Assembly (NCBI RefSeq): GCF_905404315.1
Contig: NC_066286.1
Coordinates: forward strand, 12,655,501-12,719,500
DNA length: 64,000 nt
Source of the DNA: Leptidea sinapis
Lineage: Eukaryota > Arthropoda > Insecta > Lepidoptera > Pieridae
Direction: 5' to 3'
Notes under the pieces: model-generated
Told to the model about the DNA's origin: nothing
Database searches by the model: none
The model's input: the letters and a program-made list of their open reading frames with translations, nothing else
Position numbers and translations under genes: made by a program
Shown: positions 23,101-35,100 of the stretch, one piece after another
Position numbering within the stretch: position 1 is the stretch's first letter
Layout: every line of letters begins with the position of its first letter

Positions 23101-26100
23101 GGCGACTAAGGGCTTTTTAGAAGTGGGAGAGTCACGCTGCCGTCTTTTAACGTCAGCACAATCGGGCTAGACTCGTCCGGGTTCATTACCACACTCGCAC
23201 AGAATACCGGCGAAGTAGCGGCCTATGTTTCACATAGGTTAGTGTTGAGGACCGGTGGCCATTCCCCCCCCCCCCCCCCCCCCTCCACCCGAATATGACA
23301 GCGGAACTAAAAAAGATTTTATCCCAGGAGGGTACCGGCTCTACCAGAGTTGGACTTTTGCAATATCAGGGGAATCCACTCCAATTTAAACGCCGTCCAC
23401 CACCACCTTGAGACGGCGCAGCTGGCCTTGTGTTTCCTTACTGAGACGCAGATATCTCGACCTAGCGATACGTCATATTTAACGTACCCCGGATACAAAA
23501 TTGAGCACAATTTTTTGCCTCATGCTGGGGTATGTGTGTACGTTAGGGAGGATATCTGCTGTCGCCGTCTCGGCAATTTTGAGGGTAGGGCCCTGTCCAC
23601 TCTCTGGCTCCGCGTAGATTTAGAGGACCGAGTCCGCATCTATGCGTGTTTCTACAGGTCCCATAGTGGTAACGCAGAAACCATCTCATGGGCTGCGTTC
23701 AAGCGGCAATTGACGACGTACTTGCACAGATCCCCTCCGCTGAAATCGTAGTCTTGGGTGATTTCAACGGGCACAATGCCGAATGGCTTGGATCACGTAC
23801 CACAGACTACGCAGGGCGATCTGTGCATAATTTTGTATTGGCGTATGGTCTGTCCCAATTGGTTGAGTCGCCAACGCGGCTCCCGGATTTGGATAGCCAC
23901 ATGCCGTCCTTATTGGATCTTCTGCTGACTACACATCCCGATGGTTACCAGGTCTTTGTCGACGCCCCTGTCGGAACATCCGACCATTGCCTGGTCAGAA
24001 GTGTAGTGCCTATCCGACGCCAACGTCGCAGACCACCAGCGACCCGCCGCGTTTGGCACTACAAGTCAGCAGATTGGGATGGGATGCGTTCCTTTTTTGC
24101 ATCCTACCCTTGGGGCAGGGTTTGTTTCCCTTCGGATGATCCTAGTGCCTGCGCCGTTGCAGTAGCCTATGTGATACTACAGGGTATGGATATTTTTATA
24201 CAAAACTCTGTAGTACCCATCGGTGGCAGATCACAGCCTTGGTTCGATGCGTCAGTTAAAGCAGCATCTGACTGCAAAAAACAGGCGTATCGAACTTGGG
24301 TTGCGGCGCTGGGCACAAAGGATCCGAACTGCATAGTTCTTAAGAGGAAATACAACCGTGCCAACAGATTTTTTAAACGGAAAATCACCCGTGCAAAGTC
24401 AAAACACGTCGTCAAAATCGGCGAGCAGCTTTCCAGTTACCCGACCGGAACACGCAAGTTCTGGTCGCTGTCGAAAGCTGCTCTTGGTAACTTCAGCCAG
24501 CCGTCCATGCCGCCGTTGCACATGAGGAATGATACCCTGGCCCATACGGCAAAAGAGAAAGCCGATCTTTTGTGCACTCTTTTCGCCTCCAACTCGACTC
24601 TTGACGACAACGGAAAAACACCGCCGACCATCCTGCGGTGTCAGAGGTCTATGCCTGAAGTACAGTTCAGAGAGAAAACTGTTAGGCGAGCTCTGTTTTC
24701 GTTGGACGTCAGGAAGTCGAGCGGGCCGGATGGCATTTCTCCAATCGTGCTTAGAACGTGTGCCCCTGAGTTGACGCCGGTGCTAACGCGTTTATTCCGG
24801 CACTCTTATTCTTAAGGCGTAGTCCCTGACTCATGGAAGTCTGCCCTTGTCCATCCGATCCAAAAAAAAGGAGACAGTTCGGATCCGGCAAACTACAGGC
24901 TTATTGCTATTACCTCCCTGCTCTCCAAAATCATGGAGAGCATAATTAGCCGTCAGCTCTTGGTATACCTAGAGGGTCACCAGTTGATCAACGACCGATA
25001 AGACGGGTTTCACCATGGTCGGTCGGCAGGTGATCTTCTGGTATACCTAACACATAGATGCGGCTATTGAAAGCAAGGAGGAAGGCCTGGCAGTTAGCCT
25101 GGATATAGCGAAGGCCTTTGATCGTGTATGGCACAAGGCGCTCCTCTCCAAACTTCCATCATTTGGGCTTCCCGAGAGCTTGTGCAAGTGGACCTCCAGC
25201 TTCCTCACTGGGCGTAGCATACAGGTCGTTGTCGATGGATATTGCTTGAACCCGAAGCCCGTGAATTCTGGAGTGCCCCAAGGCTGTGTGCTGTCTCCCA
25301 CGCTGTTTCTTCTGCATATCAATGATATGTTGGACACCTCCAACATTCATTGCTATGCAGACGACAGCACTGGTGATGCCATATACACGGACCATGCAGG
25401 TCTCTCTCGGGAAATCGTCGACCAGTGCCGGGAGAAACTTGTGTCTTCTATCGAGTCCTCTCTTGAGAAGGTCGCGGAATGGGGAAAATTGAACCTTGTC
25501 CAATTTAACCCCCAGAAGACTCAAGTTTGCGCGTTTACCACTAAAAAAACCCCATTTGTCGTATCACCACTCTTCGACAACACTTCCCTTAAAGCCTCGC
25601 CTAGTATCGGAATACTGGGTCTCGAAATCTCGAGCGATTGCCAATTTCGTGGTCATCTGGAAGGCAAAGCCAAATTGGCTTCAAAGAAACTGGGCGTCAT
25701 TAATAGAGCACGGCAATACTTCAAGCCGGCCCACATACTTCTTCTTCTTCTTCTTAGTCGGACACTCTTGTCAGAGTGGTCGTGGTTGCGCTGACGAGGT
25801 ACATGGTGGAGTGTTCGGTGGGTCAACATCCTTTCTGAGGGTAGATCTCCTGGCGATGTGCTTCCATTTCTGACGGTTAGAGGCGTTGCGAGTACACTGG
25901 ACTATGGTGGACTCAGTAGCCTTTGTGATGGCGTCTATCCAGCGGGTTGGCGATCGACCGCGTGCTCTCTTGCCTTCCACCTGGCCCTGAACTACCAGTC
26001 TCTCCATCGAGTTCTCATTTCTAGAGACGTGACCAAAGAACTTCAGTATTCTTAGTTGCACAATTGACGATAGTCTGTCTTTAATACGAAGCTCTTTGAG

Positions 26101-29100
26101 GATGGATACATTGGTGCGAAATGCCGTCCACGGGATCTTTAGGAGGCGTCTCCAGCACCACATCTCTAATGCATCGATTTTACAGCGGTCCTGCAGTCTC
26201 AGAGACCAAGTTTCGGCTCCATAGAGAAAGATTGGAAACACAAGGCATTTCATCAATCTGACTTTAGTCTTCTTGGTAATCCTCCTGTCCCTCCAAATCT
26301 TTCCCAGTTGTTCCACTGCAGACCTGGTGATGGCGCACCGTCGTCTGATCTCGTCGCCACATCCTCCAGTACTTGATATAGTAGAACCAAGATAAATATA
26401 GGTCTGAACCACTTCACAGTTGGCTACATAGGGTACGTTGGTTCCAATTTGTTCGGCCCGGTCTACTATCATCACCTTCGTCTTGTCTCGGTTAATAATA
26501 AGTCCGAATTGGAGACTGGTACTTTCTAGACGGTTTAGAAAATTTTCCATATCTTCTCTAGTCTGTGCGAGAAGGGTAGTATCATCAGCGTATCTGAGGT
26601 TATTTATCACGCGTCCCCCAACAGATATTCCTTTGTTCCAATCTTCCAAGACAATGCGCATAATATACTCTGTGTAGATGTTAAAGAGTAATGGCGATAA
26701 GATGCATCCTTGTCGTACACCGGCCTCAGTCTTGAATTCGCTTGAAAGGGTATCATCCACTCGTACCGCTGCAGTACCGTGCTCATACAACCTCCTCAAT
26801 AGAACTATTAAATGGGATGGTACACCCATTTCCGCAAGTATCTTCCAAAGATGTGTCCATATGACCGTGTCAAATGCTTTGCGAAAGTCCACAAAGCAGA
26901 TGTAAAGGGTTGTATTGAATTCTCTGGCCTTCTCAATAATCTGACGCAGTATAAGTATTTGTTCCCGAGTGCCTCTTCCCTTAACAAATCCGGCTTGCTC
27001 GGGTGCAATCTGCCTTGAGAGGTAGGCCAACAGCCTTGTATTAATTATGTGGAGCATCACCTTACTTGCATGAGATATCAAGGATATGAGTCGGTAGTTG
27101 ATGCATTTCTTGGTGGACCCTTTTTTGTGCAGTGGAATGAAAATGGATTTTGACCAATCGTCAGGCCATATTCGCGCTCTACACATACTAGCACATACTA
27201 GCACATACTAGCGCTCTGCAAAGCGCAGATCCGGCCACACATGGAGTATTGCTGTCATCTCTGGTCTGGCGCACCCCAGTATCAGCTCGATCCATTTGAC
27301 CGCGTGTAACGCAGAGCAGCTCGAATTGTCGGGGACTCAGTGCTCTGTGAACGGCTGGATCACTTGGCATTGCGTAGAGACGTCGCTTCATTGTGTGTCT
27401 TCTACCGCATTTATCACGGGGAGTGTTCCGAAGAGCTGTTTTACCTGATTGACACGCCACAAGTTAGGATATCATTCTCACCATCTGGATGTGTGGCGGT
27501 CCTCCACAGTGCGGTTTTCAAGGAGCTTTCTTCCACGTACTACAAATCTGTGGAATGAGCTTCCTTGTGCGGTGTTTCAGGGACCAGGGACGATACGACA
27601 TGGGTACCTTCAAAAAAAGCGCGTACACCTTCCTTAAAGGCCGGCAACGCTCCTGTGATTCCTCTGGTGTTGCAAGAGATTGTGGGCGGCGGTGATCACT
27701 TAACAACAGGTGACCCGTACGCTCGATTGTCCTCCTATTTCATAAAAAAAAAACAAAAGTTAATTTTGACTTTTCTACAGATTGCATATACGAAGCAAGC
27801 AGCGTTTCATTCAAATACTGTCGTACTATCTGAGTAAAGCTAAACTACGACTATTTATATCTACAGTGCCTACCTTGTTAGAAAACCAATGCACGCTCGT
27901 ACTGGTAGCCACTGACTACTATTAGTGGGTTGGGATTTATATGAGATCTATTTTGCTAATGTTGTATCTGAAGGCGTTTACGGAGCTGTAAAGCCCACAG
28001 TTTAAAATTTGTCATGCGATGAACCTCGACTTTTCCGAGAACATTACTTTTGATCAATCCTCCAGAGTCCATCCAATTCATGTGTTCTCTAATTTCACTC
28101 AGGCTTGAATTTTAATGCTGCCTTTTTGAATCATACAAAATATGCTATAAATTTGCTCCAACAAAACACCGCCTCACTTTCCACGTACTTGTATCTCTCC
28201 GTCCAGCACGTTGAAAGTTATTTTTGATGACATCAACAGCAGTTTAAATCGATTTCCCAATATTGTTGAAACGATATATGTATCCTCCTTCGCTGTCGTA
28301 CACCATGTCCGGCGTTTTACTAGTCTGCGAATATTTGATCCGGATTCTTCAAATCCCCGGAGCTCTCCCTAGATTTGACCTCGTTTCAGATGAACCTTCG
28401 ATAGTGACATGCTAACAGATCTCGTTCTATAACGCTAATTATATCCGTCTTCTAGTATTGCCAAAATTCTGGTACACTATTCAGAGTTTACTGACATGTT
28501 TTTATTGGAATTGGATCGGAGTAATGTATGCAGAATAAATTCCGTATACAGAAACAAAAGTAAAACATGTGAAGTTGTCTTAATTTTTATTTATCCTTTT
28601 AAATATAATCAAAACCAAAAATAAATAAAAGGGTTTTACATCTATATATATTTCTAATGAAATAAACATTAATTAAGATTTCATATTGAAAGGATATTAT
28701 ATATAAAGGTAGCTCAAATATTTTAAAAATTATCGCATTTTCTTTGACCGTCACCCTTTTTGTGCGTACCAGTCTATATTGCTATAATAATATTAAAAAA
28801 CCCTTATTCAGGGATATTGTTATCAAAATTGGATTGATGACGACTTTGTCAAAACGGTGACGTGAATAGTTTGGGGCTTTTGCCCAACTGCAAAATCCAA
28901 GAGTTGTATGTTGTGTGTAGCGGTGATCACCTGCCATAAGGTGTACCCGTGCGCTCGTTTGTCCATCTCTTCCAAAACAAGCTTTTTAATTTAGTGTAGT
29001 TATAGAATTTTGTGTAGTTGAAATTAAGCCCAACAAACAATGACGTCGTATTCATATGGACATATCATTCGCAGTCGCATAGTGAAATGGCAAAATTGTG

Positions 29101-32100
29101 CTTAAAGACAATGTAAACACACTTTTCTTCATTGTCGAATCTAGTTTTAAATGCAACATACGTAACCTGAACTGAATAAATGTTTTACATTGCTGCCACT
29201 AACCAAGAATATTTTAAACAACTGGAGTAAATGCGGCAATGTATAGATACAGCAGTAACATTTTGTTATGGTGTAATTTGTGGCATGTTCCATATTTCGA
29301 CATTGTTTTTATACTACGTGATTTGTCTATATGTACAGAACGTCATTGCCAATAAAAATAACGTACAAGTAAGATCCAATTTACAATTACTGTTGGACCT
29401 GCTTCGTAAAATTGTATGTTATTGAGGAGCTGAGCTTTCTGTATTTCAGTAGGTTCATCACTACATTAAATATTTATACCGACGAGAATTATTTACCTGG
29501 AACTGTGTCTTATCTATATATCACCCATTATGACAGTCTTATTTTCAAACACGTTCAAAAAGTTTCCTTTTCCGAGTTGTAAGAAATCTTATACCTCACA
29601 AAGTTAACGATGTATACATGTTTTGGTATTTGCTTGATAAATACAGCATTGAAACGAGGAAAGTTTTCAAAGTTAATTTCGCAAATGCATGGTAATGCTC
29701 GTATGTTAATGTAGTCAGCACGTCTTCGGAACACGTGCTCAACGAAGTTACTGTTAAACTCGGTTGAAGCTGTGTTATTAAGTTACGACCACACCGTATT
29801 CCGATGTTTTCCTAGCTCTGTGTGTGGAACAAATTTTGTAGTTTCGACATACTATTAAACATGCTCTTTTTGATATTATACTACTTTTTTTTTGGAAGAA
29901 AAGGACATACGAACACATACGGGTCACTGGGTGGTATGTGATTACCGCAGTCCATACTGTCGTGTAACACCATAGAAATCACAATAGCGTTACCGATCTT
30001 ATAAAGCGTTAAAATAGCCTATATATCAATACGAACCAGTGGGAGGCTCCTTTGTACAGGATGCCGGCTAGATTATGGGTACCACAACTGCTCCTATTTC
30101 TGCCGTGAAGCAGTAAAGTGTAAACATTACTGTGTTTCGGTCTGAAGGGCGCCGTAGCTAGTGAAATTACTGGGCAAATAAGACTTAACATCTTAACTCT
30201 CAAGGTGACGAGCGCAATTGTAGTGCCGCCCAGAATTTTTATGGCTTTTCAAGAATCCTGAGCGGCACTGCATTGTAATGGGCAGGGCGTATCAATTACC
30301 ATCATGTGAACGTGCTGCTCATCTCGTCCCGTATTTTCAGCGTATTAACAAACGTAAACTCGATAAATATATCGAAGCCCAGTATGTTGATACAAGCTGA
30401 ACCAGTTATATAGCAGTGATCTCTAATCGAAGGGATACTACAAAGGGAGACTTTTTAGCAGTGAGTGCACAAACTAGAACAAACAAATGTTCTTATAATG
30501 TAGTGATAATACTAAATATATTGTATTTGCCATTTCAAAGACTGGACCATGCCAGATTCTACCCGTTATTTAATAATTAATTGTCAAAGCCATTGTTGCA
30601 AGATTTTTACAATATTGTTCTTTCTACAAACATGGAAATAGCACGAGGAATAAATTATTTTAAGGATTTTTGCTTTGTTAGGCCAAAGAAGTATAACTTC
30701 TTGCGTGCATACATAAGTACACACACAATTTTTTTTCTTTTCTTTACAGTTACTATGGTAGTTTACGCACTAGATCCGGCTTCCATCATCCGATTTCTTT
30801 ACGTCAACCGACAGAAATACTACTTCGGACCGTTTCACGGATGCGGCTCGGATTCGGATCGGACGTAGTGCGAAAGAGCACTTACTGTCACGCCATCCAT
30901 GAAAAATCTTTATGGGGGCCATTGTGTCTTGGTCTATCTAAACTTTCGTCTTTCGTCTTTGCAAGCGTTGTAATGAACATCTAAACTCAAATTTGGATGA
31001 CGTTATTTTTGTGCCTATTTTATAAAGTTTTATTTAGGAATTTTTTAGGTTTTTGTCATATGTATAAACTATTGACCTGTATATTATTTTTTGAATAGCC
31101 AATGTTGATATCACGAAGAGAGTATCCATACCACAGATGGGAGCCATTGTATTTCGGTACACAACAGGAGCCGTGGTACGACGAGAAGTTGTCCTGGGAA
31201 GGACGTCAGGAGAAGATGACTCAGGTAAAAAATATATAGAAAAGTTAATGGAGAGCTCACGTGCAATCATATATGGTTTAAGGAGTATAGTGAAAGTAAT
31301 AATAACTATATTAATAATGTTATCCACCTTTAAAAAAATCATAATATAATGTAGAGAATTATGAGGCAATGTTCTCGCTGGAGGGCATATACCGAAAGAA
31401 AAGCGATTGCAATTGATGCAACAAAGTGTAAAAAACATAAATTATGCACTGAGATTGTTTTTTTTTTTAAAAAAATAACAATTATAAGCGGCCACTTATC
31501 ATTTCTTCATTCTTCATTCTTATAGGTTATTTATTTTTGTCTTATTTATCAAAAATAGTAGTAATATATTAATAGTATTTGTTTACTACAATGATATTTT
31601 CAGGTAACGACAAATGGAAAAAGAGAAATGTACCGCCATTTGTGTGTAGTGAAAAAAAATCAGCTAAAAATTTCCCATGGCCCATAAGATCAGTCAAAGT
31701 CAAATAAACCTTATTCAACTAAGCGCTTTTGAAACGTAACTATAAATATTTCTTTTAAATAACTGAATCAAACATATGTTCGGTTGAAGAATAACAAATA
31801 TAAAAATTATAAATGTAGTTACCGCTGTAAGGTTTATATGAAGAACAATTTTGTAATAAGCTCCGCTAAGGAAAATTAAATTTTAGTAAAAATCAATACA
31901 GTACCTTTTGCCTTAAAGTTTTGATTAAAGCGAACTTGAAACCTTTTCATGGGCGAGATGAATCTCTAATCAACTCTGAGAAGCTCTGGAAAATAATATT
32001 TCATTCGGTCCGCGAAGAAAAATACTTTTAATATCTTTTGATTGAAATTACTATAATTTATTAAAATATTCGATGCAGTCATTGAACCTTATAAAATTGG

Positions 32101-35100
32101 TCTGCGTGTCATTTAAGAGTTCATCGTGTTAATGTGGGCTTCGGGCATTTAGTTTAAACTGCAGAGTTTCAAGTGATCAGTTTTTTAGTTGTTATCTCTT
32201 TTCACCTGCACAAGATTTAATCAAATAATGTTTTGATCGTATTAATTAGAATATTCAGGCTATCAGTGTGCGAGGGAGTGAATTATAATGGACCTGTTAG
32301 GTTAGATTAGTTTTCAACTTTTATTACAACGAGGATATACTGCTGAACCCATTAATAACTCTATCACCATAATAGATATTATTATTGCCAAAATTCATAG
32401 ATGATGCAGGATTTGAACTTCGGATAATACAATCATTTTCATCTATCTATCTAAGATGGAGCCTCAATTAGAGAGTTGACAAATGTACCAAGATTTATGA
32501 ATGATACGTAATCGGACGGTTGGTTTAATGGTCTGTGTTGGGAATTGAGCACTGGAGGCATTATTTTCCATAAATTTTGGCACAAATTAAAGTTTGTATA
32601 TATTTAATGGTCCCAGAAAAGAATTCACATAAAAATAATAAATCCACCGTCCAGCTGATTTTTATTTCAAATCAAAATCACTCTATTCATGTAGGTCATG
32701 GAAATGACACTTATGAATGTCAAAAGTTTTAATTTCTTATTAAATTTGCCGCCACTTCATAAAAGGTTGAGCTTTAATGACAAGAAGTAGCAAGAAACTC
32801 ATTGCCTCTCTTTTATTTAAATCAACATTTAGACCTTCATCTGCTTACAAATTTCAATTAGGTACAATATAGTAAAATTGATGCAACAAAAATACTCAAT
32901 ATCAAGTGGTCAATGTCTTACAGAGTAACGGCCGTTCCTAGTATTCAGCCTATCTCCAGTTGTGGCCTAGTTGAGATAAAAGTCGTAACTATCGTTGACT
33001 TTTCTGTCCCAATAAACTTATCGACGGTTACTCACCTTGTCCGTCAATGGGACGACGTACAGCTTACCAGCGATAGAAGTTTGTATGGAAATTGCAATTC
33101 ACGCGTCCCAATATGAGGCGATAAGAATGGCTTACCGGGTATATTGGGACAGCTTCAGATTATTGACAGATAACTGACAGTAAAAGGTAGTAAATTATAT
33201 CTATTTGTAGATAGTATATTGGGAACGGCTGTAAATCAAAAAGTAAATGTAAATTAATACAAAGCAAAAATTGAGTACAGTAGGTGGATCATCCACACAC
33301 CGTAAATAAAATAAAGCTATTTTGCGAGCATTTCAAAAAAATATAATAACTTTAATTTTAAAGCATGAAGCAGAGTTTCTGGTAACAGGATCATCTTGCC
33401 ACCACATACTTGTGCGCTACTGCGCCCGTTCACGAGCATGACACCTGTATCAACCATTGCCTCCCTCGACCGTAATATAGGTAAGGGAACGACCCGTCCC
33501 ATGTCTCCCCCACAAGCAGCTATTTAAACGACGGAATAATAGGTATAAGACACGACGTTGATAATATTGAATGGGGTTTAATTTAATAAAAGGGTATCGG
33601 AATTGAACTTTTAATTATTCAATCAGGAAACAACTCTTCAATGCTATTAAGTTTTCAAGGCTCCTGGGTGGTTAAAGATGTTTCTGGAGTGGGCATTGTT
33701 CACCCTTGCCCCCCTAGCTACGACCGTGATTTTAATATTATGTTTGTTCATAAATTGCAATCATGACACAATTCATTTGGAAATAGTACTTGTACCATTT
33801 TTGTTATACATACTTTAGTTTTGTTACTCTTTAGAGGTGTATAATAATTTAATTACTTATTTAAATTACTGAACTAATCGTTGTACTTAATGCAACAAAG
33901 CATCACTTTTTGTAAACGGAATTAATATTTGGTTAAATACTGAACCTGTAGATCGAGGCATATTGAGATATTGACAATGAGGAGGTCCGTAGGTGAACCA
34001 AAGTCACCGACATAGCAAAAAAGATTGGGAAACTGATTTGGCATTGGGCAGGGCACAGAGTTCGATCGGACAGAGAGCTGGTGGGGCAGAAAAATTCTCG
34101 AACGTACGGGAAGACGCAGTGTTAAAAGGCATAAAAGGCATAAAAGGCATTTATTTTCTCAAAATTGATTCCTTTAGAATTCTTTTTGATGTCATTTCTT
34201 ATACTACTAGATACTACTACCGCTTCGGAAACAAATGGCGCTCTGAGAGAGAAGAAGCGGCGCAAGAAACTCTCCCAGCATTCTTTTTTTTTTTGCGCTC
34301 TTTTCAATAAAAATATACAATATTGTACAGTTGCTATAAAATAATCACAATCTAGTCCCAGGCTGTCCGATCATTTAGATATTCAGCAGTGGAGTAATAG
34401 GATTTACGACAGAGCCATTTTTTTATAAAACATTTAAATTTATTTATAGACAATGCCTGAACAGTGGCTGGGACTTTATTGTAGAAGTGTATACATTTAC
34501 CCTTAAAGCTATTATGTATCTTATGAAGCCTACTAGAATTAGTTACAAGCAATCCCTTATTTCTAGTGTTATAATAATGAAAATCACTATTAAGAGCAAA
34601 AAGTTGGTAGGCCTCCCACAAGATGGACCAACTATCTGGTGAAGATCGCCGGAATAGGTTGGATGAGGGCAGCGGCAGACCGATCGTCGTGGAAATCTTA
34701 GGGGGAGGCCTTTGTCTAGCAGTGGATGTCTTCCGGCTGGTGATGATGATGATGTAGATATTGCTTTAAAAGGGAAAACAAATAGCAACGAAACGATGGG
34801 CGTAAGTGGATGCACCAGTGTTCCACTTGTTTGTCAGATTCAAATATAGAAATGTTATTTAAAAAAGAGTGAATTTGTGTTCTTGCTACTTCTTCTAAGG
34901 AAATACATTCACGAAATTATTTTCTGACGTGACATGAGATTTTATTCAAAACTTTAACATAAGCCAATCGCTCTTCAGATGTTGGAGCTGTGTCTACAAG
35001 ATTATCGGATGGTGGTGCTAGATGGTGGGTTCCTTTGTCACGCTGCCAGCAACAAGAATATCACTAACAACATCAAAGCCGAACAACTGACGAGACGGAG

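Larger units (their letters stand above)
23045..27760 (+). mobile_element. Jockey-like LINE (family J), near full length, split by an RTE insertion
   Basis: Begins with the leader CTTTTCCCGGGGCGTAAAAA shared with the minus-strand copy ending at 62113, and ends in a poly(A)-like tail near 27746-27760 after GGTGACCCGTACGCTCG. Order: leader, endonuclease, reverse transcriptase, C-terminal domain, 3' tail. It is broken by a frameshift near 23690, stops near 24813, 25000 and 27308, small deletions (for example about 25060 and 27450), and the RTE at 25740-27181. Compared with the other long copy it also lacks about 125 bases near 23352 and has an expanded C tract at 23265-23282. It lies in GT49 intron 2. 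Confidence 0.88.

Noticed and set aside
23265..23283. Poly(C) tract as a functional element
   Set aside because: The corresponding position in the other LINE copy has short C runs; expansion by slippage is sufficient explanation.
25739..25757. (CTT)n tract as an independent microsatellite or CRISPR-like repeat
   Set aside because: It is the 3' tail of the minus-strand RTE insertion; no CRISPR array exists in this eukaryotic window.
30581..30868. 95-codon plus-strand ORF in GT49 intron 2
   Set aside because: Not homologous to anything I recognise and not needed to complete the GT49 protein.
33317..33502. Minus-strand ORF reading REAMVDTGVMLVNGRSS
   Set aside because: Reads somewhat protein-like but is only 61 codons with no neighbours or splice signals to support it.
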